NCBI GenBank assembly: GCA_902801515.1
Contig: CADCII010000012.1
Span: 1 to 64,000, forward strand
Length of the DNA: 64,000 nt
Direction: 5' to 3'
From: an uncultured Lachnospiraceae bacterium
Lineage (GTDB): Bacteria > Bacillota > Clostridia > Lachnospirales > Lachnospiraceae
A program made the position numbers and the translations under genes. The notes beneath the pieces are model-generated. The model was not told where the DNA came from. It searched no databases and saw only the letters and a program-made list of their open reading frames with translations. Positions 1 to 8,735 of the stretch are shown here, piece by piece. How positions within the stretch are numbered: the stretch's first letter is position 1; each line of letters begins with the position of its first letter.

Positions 1-10
1 GGCTTATCAT

Positions 11-838
11 ATGAAAGAGAGACTTGACGTGCTTCTGGTAAGGAACGGTTTTTTCAGTTCCAGGGAGAAGGCAAAGGCAACCATAATGGCCGGCTGTGTC
101 TATGTGGACGGACAGAAAGAAGACAAGGCCGGAATGAAATTTGATACAGATTCCCAGATTGAAGTACGAGGACATGCACTGCCGTATGTCAGCAGGGGCG
201 GACTGAAACTGGAAAAAGCGGTAAAACTGTTCGGGCTGGACCTTGAGGGAAAAGTATGCATGGATATAGGCGCTTCAACCGGGGGCTTTACTGACTGCAT
301 GCTCCAGAGGGGGGCTGCAAAAGTTTATTCGATCGATGTGGGCCACGGGCAGCTTGACTGGAAGCTGCGCAATGATCCGAGGGTAGTATGCATGGAGCGG
401 TTCAACGCAAGAGAACTGTCCGCTGAAGATCTGCCCCAGGTTCCGGATTTTGCGTCTATCGATGTTTCATTTATCTCATTGAGACTGATCCTCGGCCCGG
501 TGTTCAATACGCTCTCTCAAAGCGGAAGTGTCGCTGCACTGATCAAGCCGCAGTTTGAAGCAGGAAGAGAGAAGGTCGGGCGGAAAGGGGTCGTAAGAGA
601 TCCCGCAGTGCATGAGGAAGTGATAAACCATGTGCTGGACTTTGCGGCGGAAACAGGTTTTTCCTGCGCCGGGCTGACATTTTCACCTATCACGGGACCT
701 GAAGGCAATATCGAGTACCTGGCGTATCTGGTGAAAGAACCGGGAAATACCGCCCGGCCGGACGCGGAGAGTATCAGAGAAACAGTGCGGGAAGCTCACG
801 GGACTTTGTCCGGATCGCAGGAGCATGGTCGGAAATGA
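11..838 (+). CDS. tlyA: TlyA-family S4-domain rRNA 2'-O-methyltransferase / hemolysin-like protein
   Basis: The 275-residue protein has an N-terminal S4 RNA-binding domain (about residues 1-65) followed by an FtsJ-like SAM-dependent methyltransferase. SRGGLKL (61-67), the SAM-binding loop DIGASTGGF (85-93), DVSFIS (151-156) and KPQFE (179-183) are the family signatures. TlyA proteins 2'-O-methylate ribose in rRNA, and the 'hemolysin' name is historical. The ATG lies 11 bases into the window and its last bases overlap a TGA in another frame, so it may be translationally coupled to an upstream gene outside the window. Its own stop overlaps the ATG of nadK (ATGA), and nadK and argR follow, which is the usual clostridial order. 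The exact rRNA target cannot be read from the sequence. Confidence 0.93.
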   Translation: MKERLDVLLVRNGFFSSREKAKATIMAGCVYVDGQKEDKAGMKFDTDSQIEVRGHALPYVSRGGLKLEKAVKLFGLDLEGKVCMDIGASTGGFTDCMLQRGAAKVYSIDVGHGQLDWKLRNDPRVVCMERFNARELSAEDLPQVPDFASIDVSFISLRLILGPVFNTLSQSGSVAALIKPQFEAGREKVGRKGVVRDPAVHEEVINHVLDFAAETGFSCAGLTFSPITGPEGNIEYLAYLVKEPGNTARPDAESIRETVREAHGTLSGSQEHGRK

Positions 839-1692
839 ATTATTATTATATAATTGTAAACAGTATGAAGGAAAATGCAGTCAAACAGGCTGCGCGCGTT
901 AAAAAATATCTGGAAGACAAAGGCAAAATATGTTATCTTCAAGAATGTGGAGATGATGCGCTCTCTTCCGGAGATCATTACACGGATCCTTCGCTGATAC
1001 CCGAGCAGGTTGAATGCGTAATAGCGATCGGCGGCGATGGTACGCTGCTTCATGCTTCAAGGGATATCGTCGGAACAGGGCTGCCGATTCTCGGCATCAA
1101 TATGGGAACTCTGGGATATCTTGCAGAGATCGAAGTGTCGAATGTCAGGGATGCTCTTGACTGTCTTGCGCGGGATGAGTATTTTATTGAAGACCGCATG
1201 ATGGTCCGCGGAACAGTGTTCAGGGCTGACGGGCAGCAGACAGAAGATATCGCTCTGAATGATATTGTTATCACAAGGCGCGGAAGACTGCGTGTTGTAG
1301 ATTTCAATATCTATGTCGACGATACTTTTCTCTGTTCCTACAGGGCTGACGGAATTATCGTATCGACACCTACGGGATCTACGGGATACACACTCTCAGC
1401 CGGAGGTCCCATCGTATCACCGGATGCGTCTCTTATTCTTCTTACGGCGCTCGCACCTCATACCCTGGTATCAAGGACGATCGTTCTTCCGGATAATGTG
1501 AGTGTTACCGTTGAAATATGCGGCAGCGCGGATCCGTCAGAGACTGCGGCAGAGATATCGTTTGACGGAGATACTTATCTGGATATTGCGTGCGGTGAGA
1601 AGATCACTGTTGCGAAAACACAGCAGAAGACACATTTTATCAAACTGAATCACACCAGTTTTGTTACAAACCTGAGAGAAAAACTAAAATAA
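835..1692 (+). CDS. nadK: NAD kinase
   Basis: The 285-residue protein phosphorylates NAD to NADP using ATP or polyphosphate. The GGDGT nucleotide-binding motif is at residues 66-70, NDIV at 142-145 and the glycine-rich TPTGSTGYTLSAGGP block at 178-192, all diagnostic of the family. Length is normal. The start codon overlaps the tlyA stop by four bases, so the two genes are almost certainly co-transcribed and translationally coupled. The argR gene begins 22 bp downstream in the same direction. Nothing unusual was seen. Confidence 0.96.
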   Translation: MNYYYIIVNSMKENAVKQAARVKKYLEDKGKICYLQECGDDALSSGDHYTDPSLIPEQVECVIAIGGDGTLLHASRDIVGTGLPILGINMGTLGYLAEIEVSNVRDALDCLARDEYFIEDRMMVRGTVFRADGQQTEDIALNDIVITRRGRLRVVDFNIYVDDTFLCSYRADGIIVSTPTGSTGYTLSAGGPIVSPDASLILLTALAPHTLVSRTIVLPDNVSVTVEICGSADPSETAAEISFDGDTYLDIACGEKITVAKTQQKTHFIKLNHTSFVTNLREKLK

Positions 1693-1714
1693 CAGACAGC
1701 AGGATGGGCAGACT

Positions 1715-2164
1715 ATGAAAATTGGAAGACAGGCAAAGATAATTGATCTCATTGGACGCTATGATATCGAGACGCAGGAGGAACTGGCTCACTATCTCAA
1801 CGAAGAAGGGTTCCGGGTGACTCAGGCGACGATCTCCAGAGATATCAGGGAATTGAAACTCACGAAGATCTCTGTGAGCGGAGGACACCAGAAGTATGCG
1901 GTTCTCTCTCCGGGATCAAGGCAGATGAGTGAGAAATATCTCAGGGTGCTCCGTGACGGTTTCATTAATATGGACAGAGCCGGAAACCTTCTGGTGATCA
2001 ATACCGTTTCAGGTATGGCCATGGCTGTCGCGGCAGCGATCGACGCCATGAACTGGTCTGAGGTGGCGGGATGTATCGCAGGTGACGACACGATCTTCTG
2101 TGCGGTGCACAGCGAGGATGAGACCGTAATCGTCATGGACAAGCTCCGCAAGATGGTGAACTGA
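1715..2164 (+). CDS. argR: Arginine repressor ArgR
   Basis: The 149-residue protein has an N-terminal winged helix-turn-helix with the recognition segment QATISRDIREL (37-47) and a C-terminal arginine-binding/hexamerisation domain. The latter carries AGCIAGDDTIF (118-128), matching the family GTIAGDDT motif. Hexameric ArgR with bound arginine represses biosynthetic genes at ARG boxes. This gene sits in the tlyA-nadK-argR-recN cluster rather than with the arginine genes, as is usual in Clostridia. Its likely targets within this window are argG and the argCJBD operon at 22-28.5 kb, where an ARG-box-like sequence is seen. Whether it also activates catabolism is unknown. Confidence 0.95.
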   Translation: MKIGRQAKIIDLIGRYDIETQEELAHYLNEEGFRVTQATISRDIRELKLTKISVSGGHQKYAVLSPGSRQMSEKYLRVLRDGFINMDRAGNLLVINTVSGMAMAVAAAIDAMNWSEVAGCIAGDDTIFCAVHSEDETVIVMDKLRKMVN

Positions 2165-2231
2165 CAATTGCCTGTTGACCTATGTTTTATAACACAGTAT
2201 TTCACAATCACATAATCAGAACGTAATATGA

Positions 2232-2257
2232 CACGGCCGGCTGATATACCGGCCGTG
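2232..2257 (+). terminator. Hairpin after argR, probable terminator
   Basis: The 9-bp inverted repeat CACGGCCGG / CCGGCCGTG is separated by eight bases and followed by a T-rich but not pure-T stretch. It lies between argR and the promoter-like sequence of recN, so termination of the tlyA-nadK-argR transcript is plausible. The weak T tract lowers confidence. Confidence 0.4.
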
Positions 2258-2318
2258 CATTCATTTCCGGCAGACTGGCCATATGCATAAGTGATATCGG
2301 TCACAATGCGGAAATAAA

Positions 2319-2327
2319 TGATATAAT
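2319..2327 (+). promoter_or_regulatory. Extended -10 element upstream of recN
   Basis: TGA followed by TATAAT forms a TGn-extended -10 element about 47 bases before the recN start codon. No good -35 hexamer is visible at 16-18 bp, which is common for extended -10 promoters. It follows the argR hairpin, so recN is probably its own transcription unit. Confidence 0.4.
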
Positions 2328-2373
2328 ACCAGACAGACCATCATAGAGAATGTACCAGTGGGGGAGTTGCAGC

Positions 2374-4051
2374 ATGCTCAGAAGTATACATGTGAAAAAT
2401 ATGGCGCTGATCGAAGAAGAGGAGATCACACTGGACCATGGACTGAACATACTGACCGGTGAGACCGGCGCAGGCAAGTCTATCGTGATCGGCTCTGTCA
2501 GCACGGCGCTCGGGACCGGTTCATTTAAAGACTATGTGTCCGAAGGCGCTGACTATGCGATGGTGGAGCTGACCTTTGAGACGGATTCGGAAGCTGTCAG
2601 AAGGAAACTGGAAGAGTCATGCCTGCCGGATATGGACGGTATTGTCGTGATATCGCGAAACTACAGAAACGGACGAAGTGTCAGCAGGATCAACGGCGAG
2701 ACGGTTACGGCCGCTCTGGTCCGGGAGATCGCTGCACTCCTGATCGATATCCACGGGCAGCACGAACACCAGTCTCTCCTGTATCCGAAGTATCACCTGG
2801 CGCTGGTGGACAGCTATGCGGAAAAGGAACTGAGCGGACCGAAGAATGAATGCGCGGAAGTGTTCCGGGTCTGGTCGGAGGTGTCCGCAGAGTTAAAGAC
2901 AGCTGTTCTGGATGAGAAGGACAGGCTGAAGCAGATCGATTTCCTGACATATGAGATCGGTGAGATCGATGATGCCGCGCTCAGCGAGGGAGAAGATGAC
3001 ATTCTGGAGACACAGTTCAGAAAACTGTCTCATGCCCAGAAGATACAGGAAGTCCTTGGGGAGGTGGCAGAGCTGACCGGTTCCGACAGCGGCGCCGGCA
3101 TGTCCGTATCGTATCGAGAGCATCCGGCCGCCTTGGCCAGATCGCGGACCTTGACGACGGCCTGAAAGAACTGAGCGATACACTGATCCAGATCGAGGAT
3201 CTGTGCAGTGATTTCAGCCATTCCCTGAGCAGTTACATCGATGATTTCACGTATGATGAAGAAGAATACCGGCAGATCTCAGACAGGCTGGATCTGATCA
3301 ACAGACTGAAATCAAAATATGGAAGGACCATAGACGAGATCCTCCGGTACAGGGACAGGCAGCAGGAGACGCTGGACAGGCTGACGGACTATGACGCGTA
3401 TGTGGAGAAGCTGAAAAAGAAGCAGAAGGAGAGCAGGGACAGACTGGAGAAACAGTGTGAAGTCATCACCGGTATCAGAAAAAGATCTGCAGAGCAGCTT
3501 AGGATGCAGATCATACAGTCGCTGGAAGAACTGAACTTCCTGGATGTAAAGTTCGAGATCTCATTTGAAAAACTGAAAGAGCCCACAGCGAACGGTGCGG
3601 ATATGGTTACTTTCCTGATCTCTACTAATCCCGGATCTCCTGTAAGACCGCTTCAGAACGTGGCGTCAGGAGGAGAACTGTCCCGCATCATGCTGGGGAT
3701 CAAGACGATCATGGCACGCAGAGATTCCATTCAGACACTGATCTTTGATGAGATCGACACGGGGATCAGCGGGCGGACTGCCCAGAAAGTATCAGAGAAG
3801 ATGGCACAGCTCTCGCAGCACTGCCAGGTCATAGCCATCACGCATCTGGCGCAGATCGCGGCAATGGCAGATCACCACTACCTGATTGAAAAAGCAGTGG
3901 AAGACGGAACGACCATGTGCGGAAACTTGAAGAGAGCGAGATGGCCGATGAACTGGCAAGGATCCTTGGCGGCGCACAGATCACGGATGCAGTGCTGGCG
4001 AGTGCCGCGGAGATGAAACAGCTTGCAGACAGCAGTAAAAAAGCAGAATGA
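2374..4051 (+). pseudogene. recN: DNA repair ATPase RecN, interrupted by two single-base frameshifts
   Basis: RecN is an SMC-like ATPase for double-strand-break repair. The preferred start is the ATG at 2374, behind GGGGGAG at 2360-2366. Frame 1 carries the Walker A motif GETGAGKS and the first half of the coiled coil. Reading then moves to another frame near 3115-3117, where GRLGQIADLDDGL resumes the family sequence. That frame carries the signature ASGGELSRIML and Walker B LIFDEIDTGISG. A second shift near 3913 restores the family C-terminus (residues HVRKLEESEMADELARILGG onward), ending with TGA at 4049-4051. Both shifts equal loss of one base, the second in a run of C. The protein on each side is well conserved, so the lesion is either very recent or a sequence error. 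If real, no intact RecN is made. Confidence 0.88.
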
Positions 4052-4079
4052 ATACGGCAGAAAAAGCAGGATTAAACTG

Positions 4080-4134
4080 TCGACACAAAAGGCGGAATCG
4101 ATGTATACTGAACTGAGAGGTCTTTGAGAGACCT
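4080..4134 (+). promoter_or_regulatory. Promoter and small leader hairpin of rpiB
   Basis: TCGACA (4080-4085) and TATACT (4104-4109) are 18 bp apart and precede the RpiB-family gene. Just downstream lies a small hairpin, AGGTCT-TTGAG-AGACCT (4118-4134), that would sit at the very 5' end of the transcript. The role of the hairpin is unknown; mRNA stability is one possibility. Confidence 0.4.
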
Positions 4135-4187
4135 GCGGCAATATATTGATCATTAGTGAATGGCCATCAGGCAGAAGGAGTCAGATT

Positions 4188-4631
4188 ATGAAGATCGCGA
4201 TAGGAAATGACCACAGTGCAGTCCATATGCGGGAAGTGATAGCAGCGTATCTGCGTGAAGAAGGGTATGAAGTTGAGGAAGTCGGAACCTTCTCTACTGA
4301 GAGCAGCCATTATCCGGAATGGGGCGAGAAAGTCTGTATGAAGGTTCTTAACAAGGAAGCTGACCTTGGAATAGCGATCTGCGGGACCGGTGTGGGTATC
4401 TCCATTGCCTGCAACAAAGTCAAGGGAATCCGCGCCTGCTGCTGCAGCGAACCCTATACTTCAAAACTTTCACGTCAGCATAACAATTCCAACGTACTCT
4501 GCTTCGGAGCAAGAGTTGTTGGAGAAGAGCTGGCAAAGATGATCGTATCCGAGTGGCTCAATGCGGAATACCTTGGCGGACGTCATCAGATCAGGGTTGA
4601 TATGATCGCGGATATCGAGAACCGTCAGTGA
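4188..4631 (+). CDS. rpiB: RpiB/LacAB-family sugar-phosphate isomerase
   Basis: The 147-residue protein belongs to the RpiB family, which interconverts ribose 5-phosphate and ribulose 5-phosphate; relatives act on allose or galactose 6-phosphates. Residues NDH (7-9), the catalytic cysteine in ICGTGVG (Cys65) and the phosphate-binding SRQHNNSNVL block (His98) are present. The start at 4188 is chosen over the ATG at 4146 because AAGGAG at 4175-4180 lies seven bases before it and the sequence then begins as the family does. The gene is monocistronic and ends at a strong bidirectional terminator. Substrate specificity within the family is inferred. Confidence 0.88.
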   Translation: MKIAIGNDHSAVHMREVIAAYLREEGYEVEEVGTFSTESSHYPEWGEKVCMKVLNKEADLGIAICGTGVGISIACNKVKGIRACCCSEPYTSKLSRQHNNSNVLCFGARVVGEELAKMIVSEWLNAEYLGGRHQIRVDMIADIENRQ

Positions 4632-4642
4632 AGGACTTAAAG

Positions 4643-4686
4643 AAAAAGCGTGGCCGTGTCACTGTGACACGGCCACGCTTTTTTTG
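4643..4686. terminator. Bidirectional intrinsic terminator between rpiB and cellobiose phosphorylase
   Basis: A 17-bp perfect stem (AAAGCGTGGCCGTGTCA and its complement) closes on a CTG loop and is flanked by an A run on the left and a T run on the right. It therefore works in both directions, serving rpiB on the plus strand and the convergent phosphorylase gene on the minus strand. Confidence 0.88.
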
Positions 4687-4720
4687 TATCAGTTCATTCA
4701 GCTCATTTCACTTTGAGTCA

Positions 4721-7153
4721 TCACATTTTGGCAACTACGTTATATTTTTTTACACCTTCTTCGAACGGAACGATATTGCCTTCGACGCTGCGGCCGTTGA
4801 CAGTCAGCTCACGGATGCCTTTCTGCATCTTGTCCGGATTCTTGATCGTCACATTATAGGTGGCGCCGCGGAACTTGCGGACTATGGTATAGTCACCGAA
4901 CTGTGCCGGTACGCACGGATCGATCTTCAGACCTTCATAATCAGGCTGGATTCCCAGGATGTACTGGGAGATGTTGACGAAGGTCCATGCTGCCGTTCCG
5001 GTCAGCCAGCTGTTCTTTCCCTGCCCGAAGAATGCGGCATCTTTTCCTGCAACCATCTGGCTGTAGACGTAAGGCTCTGTGCAGTGTATCTCGGAGATAT
5101 CCTCAATGTATGCAGGGCAGGTCTTTTTGTAGATCTCGAAAGCCCTGTCGCCGTGTCCGCAGACCGTCTCCGCGATGGACACCCAGGGATTGTTGTGGCA
5201 GAAGATGCCGCCATTCTCTTTGTATCCGGGCGGATAGGAGGAAATCTCACCCAGATTGAGGTAGTAGTGAGTGTAGCACGGCTGAAGGATCATGATGCCG
5301 TACTTGGTATCAAGGTACTTCTCGACAGAGGCAAGTGCCTGCTGAGCCTTGCCTTCTTTTACGCCGATACCTGCCAGTACGCAGAAGCCCTGAGGCTCAA
5401 TGAAGATCTTGCCTTCTTCACATTTGTGGGATCCGATGATGTCGCCGTTGGCGTCATATGCGCGGACAAACCATTCGCCGTCCCAGCCTGCGGTCAGCAC
5501 CGCGTCATACATTGCCTTGACTTCTTTTTCTGCTTCTTCAGCTTTATCGGTCAGTCCGCGGTGCAGGCAGAGCTGACGGTATTCTTCACCGTATTTGACA
5601 AACATGCCGGCGATGAATACGGATTCTGCCACCGGTCCTTCGCTGGGGCCGCTGGTCTGGAATGATTCTCCGGGTGTATCGGAGAAACAGTTCAGGTTCA
5701 GGCAGTCGTTCCAGTCTGCTCGTCCGATTAGCGGGAGACTGTGCGGGCCTTTGTGTGACACGATATAGTCAAATGATCTTGTAAGGTGCTCAAAGAGCGG
5801 AACCTTGGTGGATTCGTCGTTGTCGAACGGGACCATCTCGTCAAGGATGGAGAAGTCTCCGGTTTCCTTGATGTAGGCGGAAGCGCCTGCGATCAGCCAC
5901 AGCGGGTCATCGTTGAATCCGGATCCGATATCGGAATTGCCTCTCTTGGTGAGCGGCTGATACTGATGATATGCGGAACCATCCGGAAACTGTGTCGAAG
6001 CAATGTCGATGATCCTCTCACGTGCCTTCTCCGGAATCAGGTGGACAAATCCAAGCAGGTCCTGGTTGGAATCACGGAAGCCCATGCCTCTGCCGATACC
6101 GGATTCATAATAGGAGGTGGAGCGGGACATGTTGAAGGTTACCATGCACTGGTACTGGTTCCAGATATTGACCATGCGGTTTACCTTCTCGTCGGCGCTG
6201 TTCACAACATAACCGGAGAGCAGGTCTGTCCAGTAATCCTTCAACTCTGTCAGAGCTCTGTCGACGTCTTCTTTTGACTGGTACTTCGCCAGGAGAGCCT
6301 TGGCCGGAGCCTTATTGATCACATTCGGGGCTTCCCATTTCTGATCTACAGGATTCTCAGCGTAGCCAAGTACGAATACGAAAGTCTTTTCAGCGCCTGC
6401 CTCAAGAGTGACATCCAGTTCATGAGCCGCGATCGGATACCAGCCGCTTGCCACTGAATTGGTGCATCCGCCGTTTTCGATCGCTGCAGGATTGGAAGCG
6501 GGGCGGTAGGTGCCGATAAAAGCATCCCTGGAAGTATCAAAAGCAGCCGCCTTCTCATTTACGGAGAAATAAGAATAATGGTTTCTGCGCTCTCTGTACT
6601 CAGTCTTGTGATAGATCGTGGAGCCGATGACTTCCACTTCGCCGGTGGAGAGGTTTCTCTGGTAGTTGGTCATATCGTCCAGCGCATTCCAGAGACAGAA
6701 CTCTACATAGGAATAAACCTTGAATGATTTTGCGCTGTCAGTGGTATTTCTGACTGTCAGGCAGTTGACCTCACAGGTATCGCTGAGCGGAACAAAGTTC
6801 AGAAGTTCCGCGGACAGGCCGTTTTTGGAAGATGTGAACCTGGTATAGCCGATACCATGGCGGCATTCATAGGAGTCCAGCCGGGTCTGTGTCGGCTGCC
6901 AGCCGGGATTCCATACACAGTCGCCGTCAGCGATATAGTAGTATTTTCCGTTTGAATCATAAGGCACATTGTTGTAGCGGTAGCGTGTGATGCGGAGCAT
7001 CTTGGCGTCCTTGTAGAAACTGTAGCCGCCGCAGGTGTTGGATACGATCGAGAAAAAGTCGTTGCATCCGAGATAGTTGATCCACGGAAGTGGTGTCTGT
7101 GGAGTGGTGATGACATACTCACGGGCAGCGTCATCAAAATAACCGTATTTCAT
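4721..7153 (-). CDS. Cellobiose phosphorylase (GH94)
   Basis: The 810-residue protein closely resembles, from memory, the cellobiose phosphorylase of Clostridium thermocellum along its whole length. It would split cytoplasmic cellobiose with phosphate into glucose 1-phosphate and glucose, saving one ATP per disaccharide. The conserved catalytic block [14 protein letters not shown] places the general acid at Asp483. [14 protein letters not shown] (357-370) and the FNDDPLWL block (413-420) are also present. No signal peptide is seen, consistent with a cytoplasmic enzyme. The gene is divergent from a LacI-type regulator and both promoters carry GAAAACG operators, so induction by a cello-oligosaccharide is likely. 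No transporter is adjacent, so cellobiose import must be encoded elsewhere. Other GH94 specificities (cellodextrin, chitobiose) are less likely. Confidence 0.93.
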   Translation of the reverse strand: MKYGYFDDAAREYVITTPQTPLPWINYLGCNDFFSIVSNTCGGYSFYKDAKMLRITRYRYNNVPYDSNGKYYYIADGDCVWNPGWQPTQTRLDSYECRHGIGYTRFTSSKNGLSAELLNFVPLSDTCEVNCLTVRNTTDSAKSFKVYSYVEFCLWNALDDMTNYQRNLSTGEVEVIGSTIYHKTEYRERRNHYSYFSVNEKAAAFDTSRDAFIGTYRPASNPAAIENGGCTNSVASGWYPIAAHELDVTLEAGAEKTFVFVLGYAENPVDQKWEAPNVINKAPAKALLAKYQSKEDVDRALTELKDYWTDLLSGYVVNSADEKVNRMVNIWNQYQCMVTFNMSRSTSYYESGIGRGMGFRDSNQDLLGFVHLIPEKARERIIDIASTQFPDGSAYHQYQPLTKRGNSDIGSGFNDDPLWLIAGASAYIKETGDFSILDEMVPFDNDESTKVPLFEHLTRSFDYIVSHKGPHSLPLIGRADWNDCLNLNCFSDTPGESFQTSGPSEGPVAESVFIAGMFVKYGEEYRQLCLHRGLTDKAEEAEKEVKAMYDAVLTAGWDGEWFVRAYDANGDIIGSHKCEEGKIFIEPQGFCVLAGIGVKEGKAQQALASVEKYLDTKYGIMILQPCYTHYYLNLGEISSYPPGYKENGGIFCHNNPWVSIAETVCGHGDRAFEIYKKTCPAYIEDISEIHCTEPYVYSQMVAGKDAAFFGQGKNSWLTGTAAWTFVNISQYILGIQPDYEGLKIDPCVPAQFGDYTIVRKFRGATYNVTIKNPDKMQKGIRELTVNGRSVEGNIVPFEEGVKKYNVVAKM

Positions 7154-7215
7154 GTGCTTTCTCCTTCAATAGAAACTTGTGGTGCATGTTGCAATTATGC
7201 GGTTTTAAAGATTAG

Positions 7216-7225
7216 GAAAACGATT
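7216..7225 (+). promoter_or_regulatory. LacI-type operator half-site O1
   Basis: GAAAACGATT lies just downstream of the expected transcription start of the phosphorylase gene. The same ten bases occur in inverted orientation at 7271-7280, and the GAAAACG core recurs as a full palindrome at the regulator's own promoter. Binding here would block elongation or pair with O2. Confidence 0.55.
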
Positions 7226-7243
7226 AAGTAGATTTCTATTTGC

Positions 7244-7272
7244 AGTATAGAACGAATGTTGCAAAAAAGCAA
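7244..7272 (-). promoter_or_regulatory. Promoter of cellobiose phosphorylase
   Basis: On the minus strand, TTGCTT (complement of 7267-7272) and TATACT (complement of 7244-7249) are spaced by 17 bp, about 90 bases before the start codon. Operator O2 overlaps the -35 element, so repressor binding would exclude RNA polymerase. Confidence 0.6.
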
Positions 7273-7280
7273 TCGTTTTC
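7271..7280 (-). promoter_or_regulatory. LacI-type operator half-site O2
   Basis: AATCGTTTTC on the plus strand is the reverse complement of O1. It overlaps the -35 box of the phosphorylase promoter. The distance between O1 and O2 is about five helical turns, suitable for a looped or paired repressor complex. Confidence 0.58.
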
Positions 7281-7504
7281 GACCTTTATAAAATGTAAAA
7301 ACTGCACAAAATTTAGAGTGAAAAACTGTTACAAAAGACTATATATGGTATGCATAAGCTGAAAATACGGACGAAGACCGATTATTTTCGTGCCGATTTT
7401 CGTATTTTCATTTAAAGATACAGATCCGGACGCACACTGTCAGGCATGTTATCCGAAATTGCCAATATGTACTGAATGATTGTGGGATACTGCGAAAAAA
7501 CAAG

Positions 7505-7533
7505 TTGCGCATGGAAAGATTAGCACCTATAAT
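7505..7533 (+). promoter_or_regulatory. Promoter of the LacI-type regulator gene
   Basis: TTGCGC (7505-7510) and TATAAT (7528-7533) are separated by 17 bp. Transcription would begin near 7540, immediately before the palindromic operator at 7542-7553, giving autoregulation. This promoter position argues against the longer reading frame that begins at 7480. Confidence 0.6.
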
Positions 7534-7541
7534 GAAGTATC

Positions 7542-7553
7542 GAAAACGTTTTC
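7542..7553. promoter_or_regulatory. Palindromic LacI-family operator O3
   Basis: GAAAACGTTTTC is a perfect 12-bp palindrome with the central CG typical of LacI/GalR-family operators. It sits at the predicted transcription start of the regulator gene and shares GAAAACG with O1 and O2. Confidence 0.68.
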
Positions 7554-7608
7554 CACAGTTTTCGCTGCTCAGCCGCCGAACGATTCTCAAACGGAGGAAT
7601 TCAAGATT

Positions 7609-8622
7609 ATGGTCTCAATGAAAGATATCGCAAAAAGATGCAATGTATCTGTGGCGACAGTCAGTAAAGCACTGAACGGCTACAGTGATATCGGCAAGGC
7701 AAAAAGAGATGAGATCCAGGCGGTTGCCAAGGAGATGGGGTATTTCCCGAATTCCTCGGCAAGAGCGCTTAAGACAAACCGCTCTTATGACCTGGGTATC
7801 CTGTTTGCGGACAATCTGCACAGCGGTCTTACCCATGATTATTTTGCTGCGATACTTGACAGCTTTAAGGTTACGGCTGAATCCAAGGGATACGATATAA
7901 CATTTACCTCGATGAACATGGTTGCGAACCGCAGGATGAGCTACTATGAACACTGCAGATACAGAGGCCTGGACGGCGTCGTGATTGCCAATATTGATTT
8001 TACGACTTCCGAGGTCCTGGAACTGGTAAGGTCATCCCTTCCGGTCGTCACGATCGACTTTGTATTTGACGGAAGAGTCGCTATCGTATCGGACAATGTC
8101 AAGGGAATGAAAGATCTTGTGGATTATGCGGTAAGCATGGGACACCGCAAGATCGCATATATCCACGGAGACAACAATTCGGTCACCAGAGACCGTCTGT
8201 CAAGCTTCCACAGAACACTGGCCGAGCACAATATCACGGTTCCCGACAGCTATATCAAGGCGTCCAGATACCGTGACGGCGAGACCACAGAGAAGAGAAT
8301 GGAGGAACTTCTGGATCTGCCGGACCGGCCTACGTGTGTATTCATGCCGGATGATTTCTCTGCTGTTGGCGGATACAGTGCTGCGCAGGAGAGAGGCCTG
8401 CACATACCTGAAGATATCTCCATCATCGGATATGACGGCATACCAATGTCCCAGGCCCTGTTCCCGAAACTGACAACTCTGAAACAGGATACAAAACAGA
8501 TCGGCAAGAAAGCGGCAGAAGAACTGACATCCCTGATCGAAAATCCGAAGACCACCCTGATCGAGAAGATTCTGGTGGACGGATATCTCCTGGAAGGAGC
8601 GTCTGTCAGGAGACTGAATTGA
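7609..8622 (+). CDS. LacI-family transcriptional regulator of cellobiose phosphorylase
   Basis: The 337-residue protein has an N-terminal LacI helix-turn-helix (MKDIAKRCNVSVATVSKALN, residues 4-23), a hinge, and a periplasmic-binding-protein-like sugar-sensing domain containing FMPDDFSAVG and ISIIGYDG. The start at 7609 follows GGAGG (7593-7597) and places the DNA-binding domain at the N-terminus as in the family. The longer frame from 7480 would add an unrelated 43-residue leader and overlap the promoter. Divergent placement and shared GAAAACG operators indicate that it controls the phosphorylase and itself. The effector is presumably cellobiose or a related sugar, which is inference. Confidence 0.9.
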   Translation: MVSMKDIAKRCNVSVATVSKALNGYSDIGKAKRDEIQAVAKEMGYFPNSSARALKTNRSYDLGILFADNLHSGLTHDYFAAILDSFKVTAESKGYDITFTSMNMVANRRMSYYEHCRYRGLDGVVIANIDFTTSEVLELVRSSLPVVTIDFVFDGRVAIVSDNVKGMKDLVDYAVSMGHRKIAYIHGDNNSVTRDRLSSFHRTLAEHNITVPDSYIKASRYRDGETTEKRMEELLDLPDRPTCVFMPDDFSAVGGYSAAQERGLHIPEDISIIGYDGIPMSQALFPKLTTLKQDTKQIGKKAAEELTSLIENPKTTLIEKILVDGYLLEGASVRRLN

Positions 8623-8707
8623 ATTCCGGTTGCCATGTAAACACAGTGCAGTCAGCATCTTCAGATGCCGGCTGCATTTTCATAGTGAGCCGGAATCTGT
8701 ATTCGGC

Positions 8708-8735
8708 TTGAATTAATCATGATATTTGGTAGAAT
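8708..8735 (+). promoter_or_regulatory. Possible mutY promoter
   Basis: TTGAAT (8708-8713) and TAGAAT (8730-8735) are 16 bp apart. If used, transcription would begin near 8742, which would favour the second in-frame ATG at 8752 over the one at 8719 as the mutY start. No Shine-Dalgarno sequence is clear for either. Confidence 0.35.

Larger units (their letters stand above)
7154..7608. other. Regulatory intergenic region between the phosphorylase and its LacI-type regulator
   Basis: This 455-bp AT-rich gap holds two divergent promoters and three operator-like sequences listed separately. It also contains an inverted repeat GAAAATACG (7361-7369) / CGTATTTTC (7401-7409), 31 bases apart, whose sequence differs from the operators and whose role is unclear. 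No coding sequence is supported here; an in-frame ATG upstream of the regulator at 7480 lies within its promoter region. Confidence 0.6.

Noticed and set aside
1..14. Possible end of an upstream gene with TGA at 12-14 overlapping the tlyA start
   Set aside because: Only three or four codons are visible, and another frame also stays open to a TGA at 25-27, so no gene can be supported.
3105..3920. Programmed frameshifting in recN
   Set aside because: No slippery heptamer with a downstream stimulator is seen, and two shifts in one gene of a family that does not use recoding make lesion or error more likely.
4628..5665. 345-codon open frame on the plus strand
   Set aside because: It lies opposite the cellobiose phosphorylase gene, which has full family conservation. 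Its product is cysteine- and serine-rich with no recognisable motif.
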